64,000 bases of DNA from assembly GCA_022570795.1 (NCBI GenBank), contig JAKUDP010000012.1, positions 1,178,001 to 1,242,000 of the forward strand, written 5' to 3'. Under the pieces are notes generated by a model. The model was not told where the DNA came from, did no database searches, and was given only the letters and a program-made list of their open reading frames with translations. The stretch is from Sphaerulina vaccinii (Eukaryota > Ascomycota > Dothideomycetes > Mycosphaerellales > Mycosphaerellaceae). Position 1 is the first letter of the stretch. Each line of letters starts with the position of its first letter. The position numbers and the translations under genes are program-made. This document shows positions 11,427 through 22,762 of the stretch, piece after piece.

Positions 11427-12381
11427 ATGCTACTCAGAGTCGTCAGCATATCGCTGTGCTTCGCACTTATCGATGCTCATCCCATTCATTCTCGGCGAGC
11501 TACACAACAGTATGGTCGCTTGATTGTCTTCGGAGACTCCTTCAGCGATAAAGGAAATGGCTCCTGGATTGTAAGCAATCATACCTGGCCAGCAGATCCA
11601 GCATACTACAATCATGCCTTTTCGTACGGAATCCTCTCTGTCAAATATGCTACTTCGCTAACACTATACCAGGAACGGACCAGTGTGGGCAGACACACTC
11701 GCCACCTCCCTTAACATCCCTCTCCTCGACTACGCAACAGGAGGCGCAACAGCAGACAACTCATTCGTAGCCGGCTTCACTGGCTCCAACAGTACCATAG
11801 CAGTCCCATCGGCTTTCGATCAACTGCAAGACTTCCTCGCCTCCGACTCACCACGCCAAGATGATCTCCTCGTGCACTGGATAGGTGCCAATGACCCTCT
11901 CTTCAAAGACAAGATTCATGGCTCGCAAGTCATCAGTCTGATCAACCGAGACATCGATCTGCTATACCGTTCTGGAGCGAAGACGGTCCTGATAGCGAAC
12001 TATCCAAGGATCGATAGGTTTCCGGCTACTTATACTGATATTCACTATCGGGCGATTGGCGAGCAGTATGCGGCAGAGCTCAATGCAGGACTGCGTGCTA
12101 TCGAAGCTGGTTATGGAGCATATATGCAGATTCGATTCGTGAACGTTGGAGCTCTTTTCGCAAGGATTCGAGCGAGTCCGGAAGATTATGGCATCGATCC
12201 GAAGTATATTGATCCACCGACGGCGTGTTTGCAAGGCAGTTATGTTCTTGAGGGAGTCAGTACAAGGACGCTGTGCGATGATCCGGAGAAGCACTTGTTC
12301 TTCGATAGCTATCATCCTGTTTCGGATGTGCATGGTATGATTGCGGCGTTGTTCGAGGAGAGTTTGCAAGAGTTGAAGTGA
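11427..12381 (+). CDS. secreted GDSL-type esterase (CE16 acetylesterase-like)
   Basis: Serine hydrolase acting outside the cell, likely on acetylated oligosaccharides or other small esters. Exons are 11427-11623 and 11673-12381, giving 301 residues. The 49-nt intron splits a Ser codon and restores the family block AFSNGPVWADTL. A signal peptide of about 17 residues precedes block I, GDSFSD, with nucleophile Ser38. GGATADN and GANDPLF supply the oxyanion-hole Gly and Asn. DSYHPVSDVHG near the C-terminus carries the Asp and His of the triad. Length and block order fit carbohydrate esterase family 16; a broader GDSL lipase is the alternative. Confidence 0.85.
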
Positions 12382-12408
12382 CCTTCGAATGCAGCCACGG
12401 AGAGGCGC

Positions 12409-13090
12409 CTAAGCATTCGAAAGAAGTCGAGATTCATACTCTCCCATCAGAGGTATCCCCGCTTCAATCGCATGTCGCTCTGCTTTGGCAAAGAGCTCTG
12501 CGCCCTAGGACAGTTCGTTAGCACACACTCCAAAAACGGTGGCTAAAACTAGAACTTACGATCGATGAATTCTCGCGATGCAACCTGACAACGACATCAA
12601 TGCATCGTACATTGAGCCTGCCTTCGAGTCGACGTCTATTGTACTCCTCCATGACTTTCCAGAATGTATCGTATTCGTGTGAGGTCGGTACCAGAAAGGG
12701 CGGAAATATCAAATAAATAGTGTTGTCAATCAGATCCCGTTCCTCGGACGCTTTGTAAGATAGCCATCTATGAAGAGTGTATCGAGAGGTGAAGATGAAT
12801 GTCGTGTTCATGTAGTACGAGACCGCGAATTGCGTGCGGGACGCCTGGTCGAGCTGAAGGAATCCTGGAGTGAGGGAGGTCTTGTCGATGTGTATCACCT
12901 CTTCCTTAGCCGAGAACACGTGGTTGTAGATTTGGTTCCATAGTTCTTGTGGGAGCCTTTTGACGAACTTTTCAAGCACAGCATTTTTGCTGCCAGTGCT
13001 GATCTGTGCTGTCGTAAGTAGAAAGGACCTGAAGGTGTCGAAGGTGGGAAGAACCCGCTGGCACGATAGCTTGGCTATACCCACTTCCAT
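12409..13090 (-). CDS. hypothetical protein with LPxELxNxIY motif
   Basis: Minus-strand gene with exons 13090-12560 and 12504-12409, giving 208 residues. The 55-nt intron (GTAAGT...CCTAG) joins phase 0 frames. Residues around 48 read LPQELWNQIYNHVF, the F-box-like opening found in a very large group of uncharacterised Pezizomycotina proteins, often near expanded or silenced loci. No catalytic motif is visible. The start is the ATG just before the conserved part. A protein-interaction role is inference from the F-box-like motif. Confidence 0.65.
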
Positions 13091-13267
13091 GGCCAGACCC
13101 TTGAGTGAACTATGGTGAGAAATGTATCAGCATGAGTCCATAACGAAGTTCATGTTGGTATAACTTATGACTATGTGTGCTGTCAGGTACGGCACGGGGC
13201 GGATTCTACCACATGTAAGAACCGTTCCAGGAAGTCAACTGTCAATTGGTCCTTGGCATACTACCTA

Positions 13268-15190
13268 TCAATGTTTATACACACTACTGTAGTCTTCCAG
13301 TACTCTATAAACGGGATACTCATCTCCCACCTTCATCGGGATGAGATTGAAGCTGACGTACGAGTCGATGCTCTCTGGTTCCAGTGCCATGAATGCCAGT
13401 GCCGCATTCTGCTGACTCGTGCTGACAAGGAAGCTGCCAGCGGGCAGGTGCACTTCTTTCGTGATCGACTTGGTGCTAACTGTGTTGAGATGATGTCCTT
13501 CGAACATGCTATCAGCAACACTGCTGGAAGTGATATTGAATGCCTCCACTATGCCGCGGTACTCGGAGTCTAGAGTTTGTACTTCCAGTCCAAAGATCTT
13601 CAGACGCTCCACGACGTCTAGCCAGATTTGTGGGATAAGGTAGGCTTCAGGTCTCGACCGGGTCAGATTGGCTATAGCTGGTCTTGTCTCATAATAGTCT
13701 ACGGGCAGCTGAACAATGCTGCCATCTCGCCGATCAACAAATGTGAAGTTCTGTCGAGTAAGATTCGCGTGTGGAGAGTCTGTTACCACAATGTCGTTGT
13801 CGGAGTCGATGAAGTCCTCTCGTGCGGCCTTCACTACTGATACGATCTCTTCGGTGTTATCGCGAGCCTAAAGTTGCAGAGTCAGAGCAGGTCCTTGACT
13901 TCAGCGCCACGCGCAGCTCTTATGTCTAAACGGGTCTGAGTGCCAGGAGAGGGCCCACTTACATATTCTAGCACAGCCTCAATCATGAGCAGTGCAGTGG
14001 CCACACGTCTCTGGAAGTGCTGATCCGCGAGCTTGAGACCACGTGTTTCTAACAGGAAGGAAAGAGTCTGGGTGAGACCTATTGCATTGCGGCCAATGCG
14101 AGACTGTGTAGTTGGTCCATTCAGTAAGATCGATGATCCACAGCTTGATGCAGATGCGCTTGTGGCATATGTTCCCCAGCGCAGACCATGGCTCTCCAAC
14201 CTATCACCCACAACAGCAGTTAGAATGTTGTCGAGATAGTCTCTGATGCTTGCGTGTATGTTCAGGTTCGTGCCTCCAGCAATCAGACTGGTTGATTGTA
14301 GTCAGCTCTATGTACATCAGATCATGTCGCCGCTGTCCGACTTACGCGTCATTGCCATGCTGGTAGTGAGCTCCAAACACAGTAGGTCCTCGAAATTCGT
14401 GTAGGTCAAAAGCCAGATGAGGATTGAACTCGCTGGACATCTGCTTGGCAGTCCTGGACAGCTGCGAGTCAAGCTTGATATGGTCACGATTTGGATCAAG
14501 ATCGGATGCCAGTCTTCGTCGGAAGTAAGCGACTCCATCAATGTTGAATCTAGGCAGAACGAGGATCTCCATTTTGTTCAGCAGAGAAGCGGCATAGGTC
14601 TGGTTGGCATCCAGCTTGCCTAAGAATGCAAGTACGCCTTGATCCGATGCCGGCTCGTTGCCGTGAATTGCAGCCTGCATGTATACCTTGAGCCTGGTGG
14701 TTCCGTTCGTCTGACTCTGTGAGCTCGATAGCAATAGGTACGGGACTGCTTTGCCTTCTTCCGACCTGAGCTGAGCAGGCTTGTAGGATACCCATGAGTT
14801 ACGACTGGCGATGTCTCGAAGGAAGGAATCTGATTAAAGCTCAGCTCAAGGCTCATCACTTCACCCAATTTCACAAGCCATACCAAGTTCAGAGAGATCG
14901 GTAGGACCTTCTGTGCCATGAGACCACCCTGCTGGCAGAGTGGTGGGACTGAGAAAAGCCGGAGAGATCAGATCGATGCCTTTCACGTCGGGGAAAGCAG
15001 CTGCGACGATCTTGCTGTCTTTGATGGCCCCTGGCCATTTGTTGCCGCTTGTATGTGGAGTGGATGCGAATGGCACGCATGCAAGAAGTGCTTGTAGTAC
15101 CCAGGTGCCTGTTCGGCTGTGGGTGGCCATCCAAACAAGCCATAGCAGGCACAGCAGGAATGCCCATAAGATACGCCTATATGCGTTCAT
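13268..15190 (-). CDS. membrane-anchored zinc carboxypeptidase (M14 family)
   Basis: Metallocarboxypeptidase-like protein. Exons on the minus strand are 15190-14884, 14829-14346, 14287-13963 and 13867-13268, giving 571 residues; all three introns (54, 58 and 95 nt) keep the frame. An N-terminal hydrophobic segment (about residues 8-22) with few charges before it looks like a type II anchor or signal peptide. The M14 core is visible: AAIHGNEPASDQ with the zinc His and Glu, DPNRDH matching the substrate-binding Asn-Arg pair, and HLAFDLHEFRG with the second zinc His. The C-terminal 200 residues have several N-glycosylation sequons, in keeping with a secretory location. The catalytic Glu near the end of the fold cannot be placed with certainty, so an inactive member is possible. 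Confidence 0.82.
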
Positions 15191-15634
15191 GTTGATAATG
15201 ACACCTCGAAGTCTCCGTGCTGACTGGCAACATGGTCACTTCCATGTCGCCAGGATGTTGGCGGGTACCCTGGTCGAGCCATGGCTGTTGTGGTGTATTC
15301 ATATTGTGATTTCGAAGAGTGAATCAACCACTCGCAGCCTCGGCGCCTGTGTTCTGATACCAACTTAGGCATCTTGGAGGGATCAGAACGGTTCCGAGAT
15401 ATAATTCGAATCACGCTGTATGGAAGAGTCTAATGAGAATTGAAGAACGCGTGATGGTCGTGTTTACGCACTAACCCATATCTGGCTAGCCTGTGCTTGG
15501 CGCTCTCTTCTCCAACTCCTCCACTTCTCTCTCGTCCTTCCTCTTCCTTTCTATCCTCTCACACCCTCGCGACATGAATGTGACCTTTCACGGCGCGTTA
15601 CACTGCTGCACTACTGCACTGACAATGGCCACGG
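15191..15634. other. divergent promoter region, no gene seen
   Basis: Lies between the minus-strand carboxypeptidase and the plus-strand transcription factor. A pyrimidine-rich CTCC/TTCC tract occurs near 15505-15560, typical of fungal promoters. Confidence 0.4.
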
Positions 15635-17569
15635 ATGGAGCTGGTCTGGAGCGCGAACGCTGGTTCCCATGGTCGAACGCGAACGGGAAAAGCATGCCCG
15701 GACTGTCATCGCAGCAAGAAACGCTGCTTTCATGATGATGGGAGATTGCTAGGGAAGAAGCTGAGACGAGACGTACTACCATTGGCAGCACCTACTCCTG
15801 CAGCAAACACAACGCCTTGCCACAGCCCTGCAGAGTTCACACCGGATAGTGGCGGTACTGTCGAGCGAGAAGGGGACCTGGTGCCGAAGTCCATACTGAC
15901 AGACTTGTCACCCTCCGCAGCAGACATTGGAGACAGCCATCTTGCCCCAAGTCCTGGCCGGATCCTGCCATGTCGACAACTTTCGCTCCAAGATCCACGA
16001 TCGATGCTTGACCGGTTCCGTTATTCAGCTCCTAGAACACAGCCTTACAGTGGATCACACACACTATATCTGCGCTCTGTCGGTGCTTTCGATCATCTGC
16101 CAACAGCCACTACCGACGCGCTCGTGCTACTTTATGTTTCGCTAATCGATACGTGTTTGCCAATCCTCGATGGACGCAAATTCATCAGTGCCTACTTTGC
16201 GGGTCAGGCTTCCAGACTCCTGGTCAAAGCCGTTTGTCTACTGGTGAGTAAAATGGAGGAAGCAGCACCGTTCTTGCGTGTGCAGGAAGGTGGCTCTCTG
16301 TTGGAACCGCGGGACTTTGCCAACCAAGTCTATGATGCACTCAATGCTGCATTGGACGCAGACATGGAGACAGACCGGATAGCAAAGATACAGATTCTGA
16401 CTTTGATGCATGCTCATCATGGCTCAAACGGGCTGGAGGAGTCTTCTAAGCGACTCAGTCAAGCGATCCACGATTGTCATACATTATCACTGCAATACTT
16501 TGAGCCAGGAAGAAAGGTTGGCGATGAGCCAAACTTGTTGTGGTGGGCAATCTGGACATTCGACAGACTCAATGCATGTGTCGGCTCTCGTCCTATGATG
16601 CTCTCCAACTACAACGTGATGGCCATCAGGCCACCGGCTGAGGAGTATCGCTGCCAAGTCACTTGTCTTTGGTTGAGGTTGCGTGATTTGCTGGAAGATG
16701 TCTACCGAATATACGTGCCACCCGGCGAACTGGAAGAGTGGACTGGAGACTTTCTCTCTTTCGAGGAGTTATGCAATGGTGTGCCAGTTCACAACATGCC
16801 GCCGTCACACAGCGGTAAGTATTGACACATCCTTGGTAGGCTCCTCCAGACTGACTGCTCTAGGCACATTCAAAGTGTGTTACCACATGATCGCAATGCT
16901 CTCCTGCAGAGCTGGCCGCGTGGGGTCGATGTCATACCTGCGACGAAGTGCCGCCGCGGACGCAGTTCAACATATCTTATCAGAGATCAAAGTCAATCGT
17001 CTCCTGCCAATACCCATGGTTCCATACTGTGTCTCGCTGGCACTCACAGTGGCATACAGAGACCTTCGAGACGGCAATAAGCCAGTTGCAATTGCTGTTG
17101 AGAACATTTCCTTCTGGTGCAAATCGCTGGAGACGATCGGCAGTAATTGGCCAACAGCAAACACGATGGCACGACTAGGTCGCGCTGTGCTCGCGAGATC
17201 TGAGCACAACTCCAATGCCGTCGCCGTGGCGAGCTCCAACGGCTTAACATCAACGGTGAGACACGGAACACAAACAATATTGGCTATGCAAGCAACCAAT
17301 ACCTCAATGACGCACGACACGGGGCAGTACCAAGCCATGATAATAGGCCAGAAACGGAGAACGCGCAAGTTGCCAATCAGTTTCAGTCGCAGAACGGCCA
17401 CAGTGTGCCGCCGACTGTCAAAGACTCTTTGCCTGATCCGGTTCCCTACGACGATCTCGACAGTATATTTGGCTCCATGCTTGACACTAGCTGGATGAAC
17501 ATGTCCCAAGATCTCATCGACTTTGGAGACTTGACCGGAGACGCATCTTATACGAATGCAACGACATGA
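15635..17569 (+). CDS. fungal-specific transcription factor, pathway regulator candidate
   Basis: Probable regulator of the neighbouring sugar genes. Proposed exons are 15635-16814, 16864-17255 and 17387-17569, giving 584 residues. Near residues 20-31 there is CPDCHRSKKRC, the first half of a Zn2Cys6 cluster, but no second Cys-x-x-Cys half follows. The middle (about 150-390) matches the fungal-specific transcription factor domain, including SRPMMLSNYNVMAIRPP. The tail is acidic (DDLDSIFGSMLD, DLIDFGDLTGD), as in activation domains. The 17256-17386 intron (GTGAGA...TTTCAG) is my choice to explain a frame change. A one-base deletion near 17250 is equally possible, because the other frame in that interval also looks like Asn/Gln-rich linker. 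The gene next door is the permease. Confidence 0.7.
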
Positions 17570-17963
17570 TATCTGAGTAATAGGCCAGCTAGATCGGCAA
17601 GTTGAAGGAAATTTGTCTACGAGAGCATGCATGCCGAACGGACTGAACTCTTACCCAACACGTCGGCACGAAACGACTCGAAAATGCTCTAACGGCAAGT
17701 GCTGGTCTTCCTATACAAGCTTGGCACGATCTCCTTTAGGTCACTGCCGCCCATTTATCCGGGCTGCCGACCTCTTCTGGGAAAGGCCCTGGACTGCAGA
17801 CACCTCGTGCTGCCAGGATTCCCCAAAGCCAGTCTCCACGATTCCTTCAAAGCTAGTCCCCACGATTCGGACCACTCGCCGGGATGCATAAACGCATAAA
17901 TTGAGCGCGTGCCTGCATCGCTCCATCGGCACTCTATCGTTCTTCTCATTCCGCGCCAGCATC
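17570..17963. other. intergenic, no gene seen
   Basis: Promoter region of the permease gene. No convincing coding frame. Confidence 0.4.
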
Positions 17964-19868
17964 ATGGACCAGAAACATGAATCCGAAGCTGTCGTCCACA
18001 TCGAGAGTCATGGGGACTCAGATCTGTCACCACAGACCAAGTCGTTAACAGCAGATGCGGCGCAAAGCAATGCAGTTGAACACAGTCTTACAGTCCGTCA
18101 AGCGATTAATGCCTACCCCATGGCTATCTTCTGGTGCTTTGGCGTATCGATGTGTGTCATCATGGAAGGTTACGATCAAATTCTGGTTCAGAGCCTGAAC
18201 GCGTATCCAACGTTCCAGAGGAAGTATGGCAAGCTCGTTGGGTACAACTCCACTGGCGGGGAGAAGTATCAGCTCTCGGCTGCGTGGCAAGCTGGACTGG
18301 CCAACTCCTCCAATGCTGCGTCGGTACTTGGCACTGCATTGAATGGGTACGTGGTTTGCTTGCGATGATGCTAGCATGCTGACCATGTTCAGATATCTGA
18401 TCGACCGCTTTGGGCATCGCAATGTTCTCCTCGGTGCCCTGCTCGCCATGACTGCAATCATTGCTATCACGACCTTTTCACCAAACATATCTGTTCTCTG
18501 TGTCGGTCAGTTCCTCGCAGGATTTCCTTGGGCAATCTTCGCCACTACGGCTACAGCCTTTGCATCAGAAGTCCTGCCTTTGGTGCTGCGAGTCTATCTG
18601 ATAAGCTGGACAAATATGTGCTTCGCTGTTGGGCAGCTGATCGCTGCGTAAGTGCTTCCGAGAGCTGCAAAGGCTTCGCGAGATCAGGCTGTGGCTCGGC
18701 TAACATTGATACTCTCTCGTGCAGAGGCGTCCTGCGCGGCCTCTCCTCCCGAACGGACGAATGGGGCTTCCGCATCCCTTTCGCCATTCAATGGGCATGG
18801 GTGCCCATCATTGCACCGATCATCTACTTCTCTCCGCCCTCGCCGTGGCATGAAGTTCGCAAAGGCAGGCTGGCGTCTGCGGAGAAGTCTATAAGGCGTC
18901 TGCAAAGGAAGTCCGCAGGAATGGATGCCAAGATCACGCTTGCTGAGATCATCAAGACGAATGAGCTTGAACAGGAACTTGAGGTCGGCACGTCCTATTG
19001 GGACTGTTTCAAATCGATCGAATTGCGAAGGACTGAAATTGCGTGCATGTGCTTCATCGGTCAAGTGCTTTCAGGGAGCAACTTCGCTTGTGAGATCTCG
19101 CCGCGCTTTGTGCTTTCCACGCATGAGAGACTGACTTTCGAGACAGATAACTCCTCTTACTTCTTCGAACAGCTGGGATTGGATACTTCCACAGTCTATA
19201 ACCTCACTATAGGTGGTCTCGCTTTGGCGCTCTTCGGAACCATCCTTAACTGGTTGATCTGCAACCCACTCTTAGGCCGCCGGACTCTTTATACTGGAGG
19301 AATGTCCCTCATGACTTGTCTCCTGTTCCTGATCGGGATACTCAACGTGTGGAAGGAAAGATCAAGTGTGCTCTATGCTCAAGCTGGTCTCACCATGTGC
19401 TGGACTTTGGTCTTCGGCTTGACTGTCGGTCAGCTTGGCTGGTCAATGCCTGCTGAAGTAGGCTCCACTCGACTGCGCCAGAAGACTGTATGCGTCGCAA
19501 GGAATGCCTACTACCTGGTCAATATCGTTGCTGGTGTCATACAACCGTACATGATGAACCCCACTGCCTGGAATTTGAACGGCTATACAGGTAGGGAGGA
19601 CTGCTTCTCCGTCAACAATCATAGACTGACTTAGATCCAGGATTTGTCTGGGGCGCCACGGCGCTGCTCATGTCAATTTGGGCATTATTCAGGATGCCTG
19701 AGACGAAGGTGAGTCATCGAAGTGGAATATGCGTGCATGTCTCATAAGCTCATATGAGTACAGAATCGAACTTATGGAAAACTTGATCTGCTCTTCTCGT
19801 GGAAGACGCCAACTCGGAAGTTCAAGACCACATCAGTAAACGTGGCGAACGTACGTGCACCAGCATGA
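17964..19868 (+). CDS. MFS sugar permease, alpha-glucoside/maltose (MAL) type
   Basis: Plasma-membrane proton symporter for oligosaccharides. Exons are 17964-18346, 18393-18647, 18725-19089, 19147-19590, 19641-19708 and 19764-19868, giving 539 residues, usual for the family. Marks include CVIMEGYDQILV in the first helix, YLIDRFGHRN after the second, AYNSSYFFEQLGL after the central loop, and RMPETKNRTYGKLD near the end. The fourth exon follows a 57-nt intron that is a multiple of three and could be missed. A strong donor at 19851 (GTACGTGC) and an acceptor at 19896 would replace the tail with 41 other residues; I kept the first stop. Twelve helices are expected. The neighbouring alpha-xylosidase and alpha-galactosidase suggest xyloglucan- or galactoside-derived oligosaccharides as cargo. 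Confidence 0.85.
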
Positions 19869-20482
19869 GTGACATTCGAGGGGTCGACATCACCAGGATG
19901 TCGCATACCGCTTTAGCTCTACGGACACGTTCGCGCTTCTCCTGATATCAAGGCTTGAGAAGGATAGGGGGCCGGTTGTCGAAGCGCACTGTACCTATTT
20001 CTGCATGCTCAGTGGGTATTGAGTCCGGTAGCGTTGCAGAATAGAATAGGATAAGAGGATCAAATGATCTCTGTTCTGATCAGCGAAAGAATATTACTTG
20101 CAGACCGCCTGCATTGCCGTAGTCGGCATAGATAGCCGGTTGACACTACTACGAGAAGCCAGCAACGCTTTATCTCGCCGGCCCTTGCATGTGTCTGCGA
20201 TAGCCAGTGCTGTGATATCAAAACCATGCAGCCATGCGGGGAAAAAAGTCAACTGGTCGCTCAGTGGTGGTACTGCGGCAATATTGCCTGTTTGGGGTCG
20301 GCTCGCTGAGTCCTTCTCGACGCTGTGTGCAGGTTGTCCACAGTCAACGGAACTTTGTCCCGGCCACATACAGAGTCTTGGTGCACACAAAACTTAGCCA
20401 TAAAGGCGCGGCCAATCTGAAAAGGCTGTTGAAGTTAGACGGCCCATATCATTCATCATGACAATCAACGGCACTCATACCT
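19869..20482. other. intergenic, no gene seen
   Basis: Holds no convincing gene. It contains the promoter of the alpha-galactosidase-like gene and possibly its true start (an ATG at 20458 lies in another frame). Confidence 0.4.
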
Positions 20483-22666
20483 ATGGTCAGTAAGCCAAGG
20501 CCCAGAGTTCATTGCGTGGCCGAGTCTGATGAAGATTCAGAGAACATACAGCAGATTTCCTGGATTACCAACGCTCTTCAAGTCGAGATTCTGGTCGATT
20601 CCCATCGACATGTCTGGTTCCACAGTGTGCGTCCTGCTGGCACAAAAGTCACAACATACTCTGCGGAGACGGAGCTGTCCCATGCATTGCCGCTAGTACA
20701 ACTTCGACTACGAGGAGAAGGCAGTACCTCAGGGACTCTGAGCGGTTGGTATTCAGCGCGACTTCGCAACGACTAGTCTACGAGACTCATCGCGAGTGGA
20801 CAGACGAAGGTGGAGTGCAATACCTGGAAGTCATCACGTCGGATCCTAAGACGGGGATCAAAGTCACCAGCAAGTTCCGTGTGTTTCCAGGCATTCCGGT
20901 GCTCTCATCATGTGCCACTGTAACGAGCGAAGGCACCGAACCCGTCTATCTCCAGACTTTGGCATCACTTTCCCTAGGATACCTGAATCGAGGGCACAAT
21001 CAGTGGTGGAAGGAGTACGATGTTGTGATTGCTAACAGCACCAACTTCCGTGAGGCACAATGGAAGACTTTCGATCCAGCATACCTCGGAATGGACGATT
21101 GTGGTGCTAGCGACTTCAACTTGCCTGGCACTCGAGCTCACATTGCCAAATCAAATCTGGGGACCTTTTCCTCCTGCGGATCGCTACCAATGGGTGCTTT
21201 AACCAGGAGAGACGGGCAGCAATGCTACATGTGGCAAATCGAGCACAGTGGATCGTGGTCCTGGGAGCTTGGAAACATCCTTTCTGGACTGTGTGTCATT
21301 GCAGGAGGGCCCAATGAGCAACAGCATCGGTGGACGAAAGCTCTCAGGCCAGGAGAGACTTTCGTGGGAGTGAGCACTGCCCTGGCTGTTGTAAATGGTC
21401 CGACAGAAGCTGCTTTCGCTCCTTTGACCGAATACCGTCGCCGTATTCGACGTAAGCATGAGGATAATGAGCTTCTTCCTGCCATCTTCAACGACTTCAT
21501 GAACTGCCTCGATGGCGATCCTACCGAGGAGAAAGTCATGGCGCTCATCGAACCTGCGAAAAAGGTTGGAGCTGAGTACTTCTGCATTGACGCGGGCTGG
21601 TACGACAATGGCTCAGGTAATGATTGGTGGGACACGGTTGGGACGTTGGCAACCATCAACTACCCGTTTTCCCAGTGGGCTCAAGTTCGTACTTGACCAA
21701 ATCCGATCAGCTGGGATGAAGCCTGGCCTATGGCTGGAGCCAGAGGTCATGGGCGTGCAGAGCGATGCTGTTGGAGAACTTCCTGATGATGCCTACTTTC
21801 AGGATCAAGGCCAGAAAGTGGTGGTGATGGGTCGCTATCAGCTGGACTTCCGACACCCTGCTGTCATCTCCCGTTTGAACGGAGTCGTGGATAGTCTGGT
21901 CAAGGATCTTGGAGTGGAGTACTTCAAGTTCGACTACAACATCGATGTCACTCAGGGAACCGACGTCCATGCTTCGAGCTCTGGTGACGGCATGTTGGAA
22001 CACCGCCGAGCCTATATGGATTGGCTCAATGCCATATACGACCGTTTCCCAACACTCATCATCGAGTCCTGTGCCAGTGGGGGTCAGCGACTGGACTGGC
22101 ACACTCTGGCGACCCACAGCCTTCAGTCCACCAGCGACCAGACAGGACCTCTGTACTATCCAGCAATCTCCGCTGGCATTCTGACTGTACTCCCTCCCGA
22201 GCAGAGTGCGAGCTGGGCGTATCCTCAACCCCACTATGATGATGACCTCAACGCTCTTTGCATGGTGAACAGCATGATGGGCAGACTTTATATAAGCGGC
22301 AGGATCGACCTTCTGAGTGCTCAGCAATTGTCACTCGTAGAAGAAGCATGCCAGGTATGGACGTCCATTCGTATGAACATCAAGACAGCTCTTCCTGTAT
22401 GGCCGATTGGACTCCATACGTGGCATCAGGACTGGCTAGTTGTGGGACTGCAGGCGGAAGGTGTACTGTATCTTGCGGTCTGGCGGCGTGGCGGTCCGGA
22501 GAAGTTCGACATTCCAATCGCAAGGAATGTTGCGCAAGGAGTCAAGCCAGATGTCACGCTGATGTATCCTACAAGTTTCGATACCGGCCTGGTGGTTGAA
22601 GGCAACAACCTTTCAGTGACGATACCCAAGGCTCCTTCTGCACGATTGATCTCCATCACTTGGTGA
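20483..22666 (+). pseudogene. GH36-like alpha-galactosidase, reading frame broken twice
   Basis: Would release terminal alpha-galactose from oligosaccharides. The N-terminal beta domain starts in one frame (QVEILVDSHRHVWFHSVRP), changes frame near 20743 and changes again near 21646. The catalytic barrel carries FCIDAGWYDNG, GLWLEPEVMG, the nucleophile motif KFDYN and the acid/base motif ESCASGGQRLD. At 21646 the conserved block DTVG-WQPSTTRFPSGL is split by one extra base (ACGTTGG where ACGTGG fits the family). At 20743 one base appears to be missing. Neither break can be an intron, since homology is continuous on both sides. The C-terminal beta domain is complete to TGG-TGA. Either the gene is decaying or these are sequence errors. 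No signal peptide is visible, so the enzyme would be intracellular, which fits uptake by the adjacent permease. Confidence 0.75.
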
Positions 22667-22762
22667 GAGTTAGAGATAAAAGCTTCGCTCAGAATAGAGA
22701 TCAAAACTCAAATCAATGATCTGGTCTCCACCTTGTACTTTGGCTCAATATTGCAACTCAGA

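Noticed and set aside
13175..13573. 132-codon plus-strand frame
   Set aside because: Opposite the last exon of the M14 carboxypeptidase, whose exons give a coherent protein.
19090..19146. In-frame protein sequence inside the permease
   Set aside because: It is a 57-nt intron (multiple of three); removal restores the conserved AYNSSYFFEQLG block.
21728..22327. 199-codon minus-strand frame
   Set aside because: Antisense to the alpha-galactosidase catalytic barrel; no independent features.
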